This document shows, one piece after another, positions 18,524 through 27,592 of a stretch of DNA of 64,000 nt. The notes below the pieces were generated by a model, which saw nothing but the letters and a program-made list of their open reading frames with translations, was not told where the DNA came from and ran no database searches. Position 1 is the first letter of the stretch. Each line of letters begins with the position of its first letter. The translations under genes were made by a program, and so were the position numbers. This DNA is from Desulfovibrio cuneatus DSM 11391. Its GTDB lineage: Bacteria > Desulfobacterota > Desulfovibrionia > Desulfovibrionales > Desulfovibrionaceae. The stretch spans positions 30,216 to 94,215 of the forward strand of contig NZ_AUCY01000018.1 in NCBI RefSeq assembly GCF_000430005.1, written 5' to 3'.

Positions 18524-19117
18524 CTAGTGTAATGTGAAATACTGAGTAATCATGGCATCGTAGGCAGCGGTTGCGGCAAAGGTGGCGCGGGCCATGGTTT
18601 TGCGCAGTTCCAGGGGGGCCTGCATACCGTTGTTGAGCAGGTCTTCAGTAATGCGTTCATACCAGGATGGGGCAGGCACAACCAGCACAGAATGGTAGTT
18701 TTTGGCAGAAGCGCGCAACATGCACGGGCCGCCAATATCAATCTGTTCAATGGCTTCACGCGGGGGCAGGCCTTTTTTGGCAGCCTCAGCGAAGTTGTAC
18801 AGGTTCACGCACACCAAATCAAAAGGGGCAATGCCAAGGCCTGCAATGGCGCTTAAGTGGGCAGGGTTGTCTTTATCTGCCAGGATGCCACCATGAATGG
18901 CAGGATGCAGGGTTTTTACCCGGCCTCCCATGATTTCAGGAAAATTGGTGACCTTTTCCACGGGGGTTACGGGCAGGCCTTCATTTTGCAAAAAGGTAAA
19001 AGTGCCGCCAGTGGAAACAAGTTCCACCCCGTTTTTCACCAGAAAGGCGGCAAAGTCGCCCAGCCCGGATTTATCGGTGACGCTCAAAAGCGCACGTTTA
19101 ATGGGAAGAAATTCCAT
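18524..19117 (-). CDS. purH: Stand-alone IMP cyclohydrolase (PurH N-terminal domain)
   Basis: Closes the second purine ring (FAICAR to IMP). The 197 residues cover only the MGS-like cyclohydrolase domain: KSGLGDFAAFL, STGGT, GGRVKTLHP, VCVNLYNF, IDIGGPCMLRA. The AICAR transformylase half of bifunctional PurH is absent. The end is not ragged, and desulfovibrios are known to have split enzymes, so this is read as a complete gene. It starts 24 nt after the selenoprotein gene. ATAGAATATGG near the start gives little SD; AAGGAATAG lies 6-14 nt upstream. Confidence 0.88.
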   Translation of the reverse strand: MEFLPIKRALLSVTDKSGLGDFAAFLVKNGVELVSTGGTFTFLQNEGLPVTPVEKVTNFPEIMGGRVKTLHPAIHGGILADKDNPAHLSAIAGLGIAPFDLVCVNLYNFAEAAKKGLPPREAIEQIDIGGPCMLRASAKNYHSVLVVPAPSWYERITEDLLNNGMQAPLELRKTMARATFAATAAYDAMITQYFTLH

Positions 19118-19141
19118 ATTCTATTCCTTGCAGAAGGATTG

Positions 19142-19402
19142 TTATTGCTTGGTTGTCTTATCTGTTTCCGGGGGGATGCTTGCAGCGGGGGCAGGGGGTT
19201 GCTCTGCGGGGGCATCTGCTGCCTGCTCGCTGTTTTGCTCCTGGGGCTGTTCCCCGGCGGGGGCTTGTGGTTTTTTGGTGCCTAACTCCCGGTTAGGCTT
19301 TGGGGCCATTCCTCAACAACCTACCCCCATGCCTGGGGGCAACACCTTGCGCAGCAGTACAAGCACTGCCACCATAATTAACAGGGGGAGAATTGTATCC
19401 AT
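19142..19402 (-). CDS. Small membrane-anchored selenoprotein (Sec30), readthrough of TGA
   Basis: An 86-residue protein if TGA at 19315-19313 is read as selenocysteine; without that, two fragments of 29 and about 54 residues in the same frame. Residues 3-20 (TILPLLIMVAVLVLLRKV) form one membrane anchor, followed by PPGMGVGC-Sec-GMAPKP and a soluble Ala/Pro/Glu-rich tail. The Sec lies next to Cys29, suggesting a redox Cys-Sec pair. Downstream of TGA, a 7-bp perfect stem with loop CGGGA (19298-19280) starts in the position expected for a bacterial SECIS. GAGG lies 6 nt before the ATG. Between fabI and purH, probably one operon. I do not recognise the family. Confidence 0.78.
19280..19315 (-). 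promoter_or_regulatory. Bacterial SECIS-like element of the membrane selenoprotein
   Basis: TGA (19315-19313), 21 nt, then loop CGGGA closed by the perfect stem GCCTAAC / GTTAGGC. The loop has G in its first two bases and the spacing lies in the 16-37 nt range described for bacterial SECIS elements. The stem codes in frame for PNRELG, so it is compatible with translation. Confidence 0.75.
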
Positions 19403-19565
19403 GGATTGCCTCGCTATGAGGATTAGCCCTGCCCGCCTTGCGGCAGGAACAGGCCTGTGTTGTGCATATGCGTTAAACGGCAAAGGCAACGCACCCCATA
19501 ACCGGAATGCATTGCCAAGCAAACATGCAGTATTCTTTGGGGAAAACTCCTCAAAGGGAATTGCT

Positions 19566-20345
19566 TTACTCTACCGCAATTTGAATGCCGGACGTCTGGA
19601 AACCTGCATCCACGAACAAGACGTCACCCGTTACCCCGGAAGCCAGGTCGGAAGCAAGGAACAAGGCGGTGTTGCCCACTTCTTCAATGGTTATGTTCTT
19701 TTTCAAGGGGGTGTAATGTTCGATATGGCTTAAAATTTTGCCGAAGCCGGAAATACCGGAGGCTGCAAGGGTTTTCAGGGGGCCAGCACTGATGGCGTTA
19801 ACGCGAATACCTTTTTCCCCAAAATCGTAGGCAAGGTAACGCACGGAAGCTTCCAGCGCGGCCTTGGCAATGCCCATAATATTATAGTTGGTAATAACTT
19901 TTTGGGCACCGTAATAGGAAAGGGTCATAACAGAGCCGTTTTTGTTAATAAGCGGCTCAAACGCGCGGGAAAGACCAATCAGGGAGTACGCGGACACATC
20001 CAGTGCCAGGGCAAAGCCCTCACGGGATGTGTCTATACACCGGCCTTGCAGGTCTTCACGGTTGGCAAAGGCAACGGCGTGTACCAGAATGTCAAAGTTG
20101 CCCCATTTTTCTTTCACGGTGGTAGCAGCGTTAGCAAGGTCCTGGTCGGAAGTCACATCGCACGGGAAGGTAAAGGCAGCGCCCAGCTCTTCAGCAATGG
20201 GGTCTACCCGTTTACGCAAGGCTTCGCCTGGCCAGGAAAGGGCAATTTCGGCCCCGTGGTCCACAAAGGCCTTGGCAATGCCATACGCAATGCTTTTATT
20301 GTTTGCCACACCGCAAATGACTGCTTTTTTTCCTTTCAATAGCAT
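19566..20345 (-). CDS. fabI: Enoyl-[acyl-carrier-protein] reductase (NADH) FabI
   Basis: Last reduction of the type II fatty-acid elongation cycle. The 259-residue SDR-fold protein has GVANNKSIAYGIAKAF (cofactor site) and the catalytic YYGAQKVITNYNIMGIAKA (Tyr-x6-Tyr... Lys arrangement of FabI). ATG 20345 is preceded by AAGGAG at 6 nt spacing, which fixes the start. It heads the presumed operon fabI-selenoprotein-purH. Confidence 0.95.
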   Translation of the reverse strand: MLLKGKKAVICGVANNKSIAYGIAKAFVDHGAEIALSWPGEALRKRVDPIAEELGAAFTFPCDVTSDQDLANAATTVKEKWGNFDILVHAVAFANREDLQGRCIDTSREGFALALDVSAYSLIGLSRAFEPLINKNGSVMTLSYYGAQKVITNYNIMGIAKAALEASVRYLAYDFGEKGIRVNAISAGPLKTLAASGISGFGKILSHIEHYTPLKKNITIEEVGNTALFLASDLASGVTGDVLFVDAGFQTSGIQIAVE

Positions 20346-20700
20346 AAAGGCTCCTTGGTTGGCGCACGCCTTTTGGCGCCGTTTTCCGGTGTTGTCTAGC
20401 AACATTAATATTGATTTCAGCACAATGGCAGCATTGTACCGCTGGTTCCTGCACCCCTAAGGGTGTTAATTAATATGGGCTAGTTGCTTGCCAAAAAAAA
20501 ACCGATTTGGCAAGGGGCTTTCCCACTGGCCTGCAAAAAGACATTGGGCAAAAACTGCCACAACAGCCCTTGCCAGCACATTATTCTGTGCAGTATGCGC
20601 TGAATAAGCGCCAAGGTCAAACACTCTAATTAGCGTTGCAGCGCAGCGCATAAAAGAATCAATTCCTGCACGGCACACCGTGCTGGTGCCGGACTGTTTC
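20346..20700. other. Intergenic region upstream of fabI
   Basis: About 350 nt without a gene. GCTTGCCAAA (20485-20494) and TTTGGCAAGG (20507-20516) form a hairpin across an A-rich spacer. The fabI promoter must lie here but I cannot place it with confidence. Confidence 0.5.
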
Positions 20701-20843
20701 CTTTATCCGCTCGGACTTCGTGGAAATGTGCGGGTAGCCAAGCCACCCCGCACCCTCCGCCCTCACTCCACGGCTCGCAATGCTCGCGACTGCTGTCAGC
20801 TTCAGGGCTATAACGCCGCCAAACGAAATAAATCAGCGTTTCC
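20701..20843. repeat. Repeat B7 proximal arm joined to repeat D1 (after hisD)
   Basis: From the hisD stop (minus strand) TAGGGAAACGCTGATTTATT and CGTTTGGCGGCGTTA form only the proximal arm of repeat B. It then runs into repeat D: GCAGTCGCGAGCATTGCGAG, a GTGCGGGGTGGC / GCTACCCGCAC hairpin and CACGAAGTCCGAGCGGAT. The distal B arm is missing. Confidence 0.75.
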
Positions 20844-22169
20844 CTACCCTTCCCCCCGGCACAGGGCGGAACGAGCATGTGCTTCCAGCCCTTCCATGCG
20901 GGCAAAGCGGGCCACGTGGGCGGCGTTGCTGCGGGAAAAGGCCGCACTGGGGGCCACAATGGACATTTTTTTGCAAAATGTTTCCACACCAAGGGGGGAA
21001 GCAAACCGGGCCGTGCCCATGGTAGGCAGCACGTGGTTTGGCCCTGCCATGTAGTCGCCCAGGGCTTCAGCGGCATGGTGCCCCATGAATACTGCCCCGG
21101 CGTGGCGTATGCCCGGCATAACAGCCCAGGGGTCTTGCACCAGCAATTCCAGGTGTTCCGGGGCTACCGCATTGGCAATGTTCACCGCTGTGGCAATGTT
21201 TGGCACAACGGCCACGGCGCTGTATTTTTGCAGGGAATGGGCGGCAATGTCTTTGCGCGGCAACAAGGCCGCCTGGCGTGCCACTTCCGCATGAATGGCG
21301 TGGGCCAACGCTTCATCTGTGCACAGGCACAAAGCAGAAGCAATGGGGTCGTGTTCAGCCTGGGAAAGCATGTCTGCCGCAGCCCAAGCAGGGTTTGCGG
21401 TGTGGTCGGCAATAACCAGAATTTCGCTTGGCCCGGCAATCATGTCAATGCCCACCCGGCCCAGCAGCAACCGTTTTGCAGTGGCTACATAAATATTGCC
21501 CGGCCCGGCAATAACGTCCACCGGGGCAAGGGGGCCAGCCCCAAAGGCCAGGGCCGCCACACCCCAGGCGCTGCCTGCGGCGTATACTTCCGTAATGCCC
21601 AGCAGGTGGGCAACAGCAAGAATGGCTTCATGAATGGTGCCGTCTGGCCCCGGGGGAGAAACCACGGCAATTTCCTGCACACCTGCGGCCTGGGCAGGAA
21701 TGGCCCCCATGAGCAGGCTGGAAATAAGCGGGGTGCTGCCTGCCTTGCCACCGGGCACATACAGCCCTGCACGGTCTACGGGCAGCACGCGGCGGCCCAT
21801 AATGGAACCATCTTCCCCGGTAATGAACCAAGAATTTTCGCGCTGGCGCTCGTGGTAGATGCGAATGTTATGCACAGCCTGTTGCAGCATGGCAAGGTCT
21901 TGGGGGTCCATGCGCGCAAAGGCGGCTTTCAGGGCCGCTGCGGGCACCTTGAACTGCGCCTCGGTAAATGCAGGGGCGTCGAAGCGGCGGGTAAAATCCA
22001 CCACAGCCTCAAGGCCTTCCTTTTCCACCCGGTGCAAAATAGTGGCAACCTGTTCTTCTGTGCCGGGTTTGCCGGGCACAGCGGGTTCAGGTTCGTTCCG
22101 GCCTTGTAAAACAGCCAGAAGTGGAGCTGCATCAGCAAGGGAATGTAGGCGTAGAAAGGGGCAAGGCAT
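20844..22169 (-). CDS. hisD: Histidinol dehydrogenase
   Basis: Zn-dependent, NAD-linked four-electron oxidation of histidinol to histidine, the last two steps of the pathway. The 441-residue protein has the catalytic APEHLEL (Glu-His) and the metal-site region typical of HisD (PSEILV, EHDPIASA). The start at 22169 is fixed by GGAGGATCC just upstream; the frame remains open farther upstream without family similarity. No other his gene is adjacent. The stop adjoins repeat B7/D1. Confidence 0.95.
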   Translation of the reverse strand: MPCPFLRLHSLADAAPLLAVLQGRNEPEPAVPGKPGTEEQVATILHRVEKEGLEAVVDFTRRFDAPAFTEAQFKVPAAALKAAFARMDPQDLAMLQQAVHNIRIYHERQRENSWFITGEDGSIMGRRVLPVDRAGLYVPGGKAGSTPLISSLLMGAIPAQAAGVQEIAVVSPPGPDGTIHEAILAVAHLLGITEVYAAGSAWGVAALAFGAGPLAPVDVIAGPGNIYVATAKRLLLGRVGIDMIAGPSEILVIADHTANPAWAAADMLSQAEHDPIASALCLCTDEALAHAIHAEVARQAALLPRKDIAAHSLQKYSAVAVVPNIATAVNIANAVAPEHLELLVQDPWAVMPGIRHAGAVFMGHHAAEALGDYMAGPNHVLPTMGTARFASPLGVETFCKKMSIVAPSAAFSRSNAAHVARFARMEGLEAHARSALCRGEG

Positions 22170-22884
22170 GGATCCTCCAATAAAAATGCGCGCGAAAAAG
22201 GGCAAGGCAATGCGGCCGTGTATGCCTGTAACACTAGCCGAGGAGGCCGAAAAAGTCGAGCAGTTGGCACTGCATTTAACAATACAGGAAAATAGTTTTA
22301 CTTGCCATTTAGAGAAAAAAAGGTTTTTATCCAATGGTGATGGTAAATTGGCCCGGACAAAGAGCGCTGTGCGTGGTTTTTCCTTCCGGTAAGGCCGGAA
22401 ATGCCCTTTTCTCGCAGGGGGAAAACGCCTGCCGCTATTGCCCGGCCCATGCCGTGTGCGCCCCCGCGCCACGGTGCTGCCACCAGTAACAAATTTTGGG
22501 AACAACTGACGCAAGGCTTTTTTTCTGGCAATGTCTGGGTTGTTTCGTGCAAAGACCGCATATTTTTTTTCATATGTTCGCTTTGCCGGAATGTCCATTC
22601 CTGGCAGAAATACAAATACCAATCATCAGAAGTTTTCCGGGAGCAGAAACTTTTTTCTGTTCCTGCGTATTTGCAGGCCACCTGCCCCGCGGCAGGCTGG
22701 AGTATTTTGAAACGCTGACCCTATGGTTTCTGTTTTTGTTTGTAGCCAAAGCACCCGTATTGAAAATTGTTTTTTCTTGCCAGTACTGTTTCGTCACGGA
22801 AGTGCCCTTGGCCCCATGCAAAAATTTATTCGCCTGCCGCAGCGGTTTCATCAATCATTTTTTTATCTCTTTTTGAGGACATTT
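22170..22884. other. Divergent intergenic region hisD / rne
   Basis: A 715-nt region. The RNase E/G gene may have a long untranslated leader here, as the E. coli rne gene does for autoregulation; I see only small hairpins (TTCCGG-CCGGAA near 22384) and no clear promoter. The rne frame is open back to 22723 but lacks a ribosome site there. Confidence 0.45.
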
Positions 22885-25707
22885 ATGACATCTGACCAAG
22901 ATGCACCCCGCGCTATTACCCCTACGGAACAACCCGCACCTGCCGCAGCCGACAAAAAAGCATCTGACGCAACGGCAAAAACTGCACGCAAAAGTGTAAA
23001 GCAAGGCTCCACCAAAACTGCTGCTGCCGCAAAAACACCGCGTAAAACCACTGCCAAAGCGGGCACCGCCAAAAGCACTGCCAAAACGGCAGAAACAGCC
23101 CAAGGCAACACCGCACAAGACACCCCCACCACCAGGGCGGAAAAAGCTGCCAACCCCACCAGCCAGGTGAAGAAACCCGCCAGCAAACCAGCGCGCAAGC
23201 CCAGGGCCGCTAGCGGGGAAGCTGCCGCACCCGCACAAACTACGGCTGCAACCCCCACCCATGAAGGCCAGGACGCAGGGAAGCCTGCTGCTGCCCCAAG
23301 AATAGCCAAAGCCCCGGCCAAAAGAACAAGCAGGGCACCCCAGGCTGCCAAAACGTCCACTCCCCCCCAGGCCAGCACACAGGGCCACGCCACCCCGCCC
23401 GCGCCAGAGCAGGCTGCCCCCGCTTCTTTTACAGCCCCTTCTTTTGAAGTTTCTCAGCCTGCCCAAGAAGCACGTGCAAATGACACACGTAGCACTTCTT
23501 CTGCCAATGAAGCACGTGGTGCTTCTTCTGCAAAAGAACAGCAGCGCCAGCCCCGGCACAGTAATGGCAGGGGGCGCGGCGGCAACGCCGCTGCAGCACG
23601 GCAGGGTTCCCCCAAGGGCGCACCCAAAGTTACCGCTGCCCATGAAGGCACCAATGCTCCTGCTGCCCCTGTATCCCCTGTGACACAGTCCCCATCCCAA
23701 CCTTCTGCCAACCTTGAAGGCGCTGAAAGAAGCATGGCTGCGGAAGACGCTGGCCAGCACAACGCCACAGGAAGAAAGCAGGGGCGCCGTGGGCGCGGTG
23801 GCAGAAAGCCAAGAAATGGAACGAACGGGACCAATGGCAACCAGCAAAGTGCCGCCGCCATGGGCGCGGCATTGGTGGAAGGGCCTTTTGTATTTACAGA
23901 TGATGAGCCCACCGGGCCAGAAATGATTCCTGCGGAAGCGCAAGCCCCAAGAACAGAAGCTTCGCGGGCGGAAGACCAAGCCCAGAGCCGTGGGGATGAA
24001 GGCAAGGGGCGTTCGCGTTCACGCCGTGGGCGCGGCCGCAAAGGCCGTGAAGACCGCCTGCCAGGGCAAGAGCCCGCTGAAACCACTGAAGCATGGCCCG
24101 CTGGCGATATGGACACCTTTTTTGCCCCGGCAGATGCCGGGCAAGACAGTACAGATGACGAGTATTTTGAAGGCGAATCCACCCAGCAAGATGGCGGCAA
24201 CGGCAGGCGTAAAAAGGGCGGCAACAAAAAAGGCCAGCCTGTGGAAGCAGACAACCAGGGCAAAGGTTCACGCCGCAAGATGTTTGTAAGCGTTCTGCCA
24301 GAAGAGCAGGTGGAAGTAGTGCTTACAGAAGAAGGGCAAGTACGTGAATATTATGTTGAAATGCTGCACCAGGCCAAAACCAAGGGCAACATTTACAAGG
24401 GCATTATTCATAACATAGACCCCAACCTGCAAGCCGCCTTCGTTAGCTATGGCGCTGTTAAAAATGGCTTTTTGCAAATAGATGAAGTGCACCCGGAATA
24501 CTTCAACTCCCCGCACGACCCAAGCCGCAACCACAAGTACCCCCCCATCCAGAAGGTGCTGCGCCCTGGGCAGGAAGTGCTAGTGCAGGTAGTAAAGGAA
24601 CCCACGGGCACCAAAGGGGCCTTTTTAACCACCTACCTTTCTTTGCCGGGCCGTTTTTTGGTTATTACCCCTGGCCGGGAACAGATTGGCGTTTCCCGCA
24701 AAGTGGAGAACGAAACAGAAAGGGCCCGCCTGCGTGAACTGCTGAACGGCCTGAACCCTGGCCCCGGCCTTGGGGTTATTGTTCGCACCGTAAGCATGGG
24801 GGCAGACAAAAACAGCCTTGAAAGCGACCTTGAATACCTGAAGGAAACATGGGAAGAAATTCGCACCCGTGGCACTTCAGAAGATGCCCCCTGCCTTGTA
24901 TACCAGGAATTTGACCTGGCCACACGGGCCGTGCGCGATTATTTGACCGACGATGTGGTGGAAGTGTGGCTGGACGATGAACCCGCCGCCAATGCTGTCA
25001 ATTCCCTCACGGCCAAGCTGTTTCCCCGGAAAAAGAACCTTGTGCGTGTACACCAGGAAAGCATGCCCCTGTTTGAGCGCTTCAACCTGCAACGCCAACT
25101 GGACCAGATTCAGTCGCGTGAGGTTGCCCTGCCTTCTGGCGGCAGGCTGGTAATTGATGCCACCGAAGCGCTTACAGCCATCGACATTAACTCTGGCCGC
25201 AGCAGCGGGAAAAACAATTTTGAAGACATGGCCTACCGCACCAATATGGAAGCAGCCCGCATGATTCCCCTGCAACTGCGCCTGCGCGACATTGGCGGGC
25301 AGGTGGTGGCCGACTTCATTGAAATGCGTGACAAAAGCCACTGGCGCGAGGTGGAAAAAGCCCTGCGCGACGGCATGAAAGTAGACCGTGCCCGGTATGA
25401 CGTAGGGCGCATCAGCACCTTTGGCATGCTGGAAATGGTGCGCCAGCGCCTTGGTTCTTCCGCCATTTCTGTCAGTTCTGAACCGTGCCCGCATTGTAAT
25501 GGCACAGGCCAGCGCCGCAACATGGAATGGCAGTGCCAGCAGGCCCTGCGTGAAATTACCCGCCTGATGCGTGCTGCCAAAGGCCAAGAAAAACTGGTGT
25601 ATGAAACCGACCAAACCCTGGCCATGTACCTGCTCAATAGCAAACGCCAGCGCCTTGCCGAAATGGAACAAACCTACGGCATGGACCTGGAAATTCGCTT
25701 AAAATAA
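22885..25707 (+). CDS. rne: Ribonuclease E/G with a 465-residue disordered N-terminal region
   Basis: Endoribonuclease of the RNase E/G family (mRNA decay, rRNA/tRNA processing). The catalytic half starts near residue 465 (KMFVSVLPEEQVEVVL), followed by an S1 domain (NIYKGIIHNIDPNLQAAFV), an RNase H-like region, the catalytic Asp motif AIDINSGRSS, VVADFIEM and the zinc-link CPHCNGTG. The first 465 residues are low complexity, rich in Ala, Pro, Lys, Thr and later Arg/Gly (RGRGGNAAA, RRGRGRKGRE). In E. coli the disordered scaffold is C-terminal, so the layout is reversed. GAGGA lies 7 nt before ATG 22885. Confidence 0.93.
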   Translation: MTSDQDAPRAITPTEQPAPAAADKKASDATAKTARKSVKQGSTKTAAAAKTPRKTTAKAGTAKSTAKTAETAQGNTAQDTPTTRAEKAANPTSQVKKPASKPARKPRAASGEAAAPAQTTAATPTHEGQDAGKPAAAPRIAKAPAKRTSRAPQAAKTSTPPQASTQGHATPPAPEQAAPASFTAPSFEVSQPAQEARANDTRSTSSANEARGASSAKEQQRQPRHSNGRGRGGNAAAARQGSPKGAPKVTAAHEGTNAPAAPVSPVTQSPSQPSANLEGAERSMAAEDAGQHNATGRKQGRRGRGGRKPRNGTNGTNGNQQSAAAMGAALVEGPFVFTDDEPTGPEMIPAEAQAPRTEASRAEDQAQSRGDEGKGRSRSRRGRGRKGREDRLPGQEPAETTEAWPAGDMDTFFAPADAGQDSTDDEYFEGESTQQDGGNGRRKKGGNKKGQPVEADNQGKGSRRKMFVSVLPEEQVEVVLTEEGQVREYYVEMLHQAKTKGNIYKGIIHNIDPNLQAAFVSYGAVKNGFLQIDEVHPEYFNSPHDPSRNHKYPPIQKVLRPGQEVLVQVVKEPTGTKGAFLTTYLSLPGRFLVITPGREQIGVSRKVENETERARLRELLNGLNPGPGLGVIVRTVSMGADKNSLESDLEYLKETWEEIRTRGTSEDAPCLVYQEFDLATRAVRDYLTDDVVEVWLDDEPAANAVNSLTAKLFPRKKNLVRVHQESMPLFERFNLQRQLDQIQSREVALPSGGRLVIDATEALTAIDINSGRSSGKNNFEDMAYRTNMEAARMIPLQLRLRDIGGQVVADFIEMRDKSHWREVEKALRDGMKVDRARYDVGRISTFGMLEMVRQRLGSSAISVSSEPCPHCNGTGQRRNMEWQCQQALREITRLMRAAKGQEKLVYETDQTLAMYLLNSKRQRLAEMEQTYGMDLEIRLK

Positions 25708-25751
25708 TTGTGCTTTCTTTGGTCAGGCTCTGCCCCCCCAAACCCTTCCAT

Positions 25752-25850
25752 TTCTCCGCTCGGACTTTGTGGAAATGTGTGGGTCAGCATAGCTGCTTAC
25801 ACCCTCAGCCCTCACTCCACGGCTCGCAACGCTCGCGACTGCCGTCGACG
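25752..25850. repeat. Repeat D, copy D2
   Basis: CCGCTCGGACTTTGTGGAAA, a hairpin GTGTGGGTCAGC / GCTGCTTACAC and CGCAACGCTCGCGACTGCCG. The hairpin arms differ from D1 and D3 yet still pair. It abuts repeat C2. Confidence 0.7.
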
Positions 25851-25974
25851 TAAAGGGCATGACGCCCCTTGCAGGGGCTGGGGGACAGCGTCCCCCAAGA
25901 GAATCCAACAATTCATTGCACAATGGTCTCATAACGGGTTTATCAACACATTGGGGGGGCTATGGCCTCCCCAA
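25850..25974. repeat. Repeat C, copy C2 (incomplete)
   Basis: AAAGGGCATGACGCCCCTT, GGGGGACAGCGTCCCCC and, after 44 nt of unrelated sequence, TTGGGGGGGCTATGGCCTCC. The long central stem is missing. Lies between rne and queH. Confidence 0.7.
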
Positions 25975-26005
25975 TTGTGCTTTTATCTTTGAAATCAGGT
26001 GCCCT

Positions 26006-26734
26006 ATGCCAATTCTTGTCCATGTATGTTGCGGGCCATGCGCTATTGCGGTGCTGGAAGCCTTGCAGCAGGAGCAACACGAAATTGCCGCCTTTTTCTA
26101 CAACCCCAATATTCACCCCCTGGCAGAATACCTGCGCCGCCGGGAAGGGGCTATGCAAACGGCTGCCCTGTATGACGTACCTGTGATTTTGGCAGACACC
26201 CTGCCGGAAGAAGCACAGCACCTTGCCCTAGTGCCCCCCAATTTCCCGTGGCCCAGTCAGGAGCAGGGGGAAACGGACAAACCCAGTGCCCCAGCAGGCA
26301 CTGCCCTTGCGCCCCTGCCCCAAGTGCCCCTTTCCGCCCGGCACCCTGTGCCCCCGGCAGTAAACCCCGTGCCCTGGTTACGTGCCATGCATGGGCATGA
26401 AGGGGAGCGCTGCCTGTTTTGCTGGTACAGCCGCCTGGAAGGCACAGCCCGCTACGCCAAGGCCCACGGATTTGAGGCCATTACCACCACCTTATTTTAT
26501 TCACGCTACCAAAACCAGGAACAGGTGCAACGCATGGCAGCCCTTGCCGCACAGGCCCATGGCGTAACAGTCTATTACCAGGACTTTCGCCCGCTGTGGC
26601 AACGCGGGGTTGACCTTTCCAAGGCCAAGGGCATATACCGCCAACAGTACTGCGGTTGCGTGTTCAGTGAATATGAACGGTATGCCAAGCAGTTGCACAC
26701 AGAAATAGGGAACACATACCTCAAAACGGAATAG
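26006..26734 (+). CDS. queH: Epoxyqueuosine reductase QueH
   Basis: Reduces epoxyqueuosine to queuosine in tRNA, replacing QueG. The 242-residue protein has the N-terminal VHVCCGPCA, the paired cysteines in ERCLFCWYSRL, and the C-terminal QYCGCVFSEYERY, which bind the [4Fe-4S] cluster and a metal. Between residues about 78 and 130 a Pro-rich insertion (SQEQGETDKPSAPAG and following) lengthens the usual loop. ATG 26006 has CAGGTG 4 nt upstream. Confidence 0.9.
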   Translation: MPILVHVCCGPCAIAVLEALQQEQHEIAAFFYNPNIHPLAEYLRRREGAMQTAALYDVPVILADTLPEEAQHLALVPPNFPWPSQEQGETDKPSAPAGTALAPLPQVPLSARHPVPPAVNPVPWLRAMHGHEGERCLFCWYSRLEGTARYAKAHGFEAITTTLFYSRYQNQEQVQRMAALAAQAHGVTVYYQDFRPLWQRGVDLSKAKGIYRQQYCGCVFSEYERYAKQLHTEIGNTYLKTE

Positions 26735-26788
26735 ATCCGCGTTTCCTACGCCAGACACCAAGGGCACCACGCCCACACAGGAGAATAT

Positions 26789-27592
26789 ATGAGCATTATT
26801 ACTGTTAACCCCGAGTTGTGCCGCAAAGATGGAATTTGCTCCAGAGTATGCCCCACCCGCCTTATTGTGGGCGAAGTGGGCGCTGTGCCCACTGAACGTG
26901 AGGGCGGCTCCTGCATTCAATGCGGGCAGTGCATGGCCTTTTGCCCCCACGGTGCCATTCGGGTACAGGGGCTTAACCCAGCCCTGGCCCGGCCTGTAAA
27001 CCGCAAGCGCCTGCCGGAAGCATCTGATGTAGATATTCTGCTGCAAAGCCGCCGTAGCATTCGCCAGTACAAGCAAACCCCGGTGCCCAAAGATGTGCTG
27101 GAAGGACTGCTGCACACCGCAGCGTATGCCCCCACGGCAAAGAACAGCCGCAGGTTGCGCCAGGTGGTGGTGTATGATGCCGCCAACATGAAGGCCCTGG
27201 GCGACTGCATTGCAGATTGCCTTGCCAATGACAAAAGCGAGAATCCCCTTATTGCCGAAGGCCGCGCCCTGGCCCTGGCCTGGCGCAAAGGCCTTGACCC
27301 CATTTTACGCGGTGCCCCCCACCTGGTAATGGTGCTGACCCCCAATGACCACTGGGCCGTTATTGATGCAGCCATTTACCTGACTTACCTGGAAATTGCG
27401 GGCCACGCCCATGGCGTTGGGGCGTGCTGGGCCGGGTATGTTACCACTGTGGCCAACCACTACCCTGCCGTGGCCGCCCTGCTGGGCGTGAAGGAAGGGG
27501 AAATTGTGGCTGGCGGGCAAATGATGGGCTTGCCGAGTTTGTTGCCCATGAATATGGCGCCCCGTGCCCCCTATCCTGCCACCTGGCTCTAA
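26789..27592 (+). CDS. Ferredoxin-domain nitroreductase
   Basis: A 267-residue fusion. Residues 1-60 hold two [4Fe-4S] motifs (CRKDGICSRVCP and CIQCGQCMAFCP); residues 75-267 are an FMN-binding nitroreductase domain starting SRRSIRQYKQTPVP with AAYAPTAKNSRR. Such proteins pass electrons from ferredoxin-type clusters to FMN in anaerobes; the substrate is unknown. AGGAGAATAT precedes the ATG. The TAA stop is formed with the first bases of repeat A3. Confidence 0.88.
   Translation: MSIITVNPELCRKDGICSRVCPTRLIVGEVGAVPTEREGGSCIQCGQCMAFCPHGAIRVQGLNPALARPVNRKRLPEASDVDILLQSRRSIRQYKQTPVPKDVLEGLLHTAAYAPTAKNSRRLRQVVVYDAANMKALGDCIADCLANDKSENPLIAEGRALALAWRKGLDPILRGAPHLVMVLTPNDHWAVIDAAIYLTYLEIAGHAHGVGACWAGYVTTVANHYPAVAALLGVKEGEIVAGGQMMGLPSLLPMNMAPRAPYPATWL

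Noticed and set aside
18524..19117. purH as a truncated gene, since only the cyclohydrolase half is present
   Set aside because: The domain is complete with a clean stop, and split cyclohydrolase is known in sulfate reducers; no remnant of the transformylase is present downstream.
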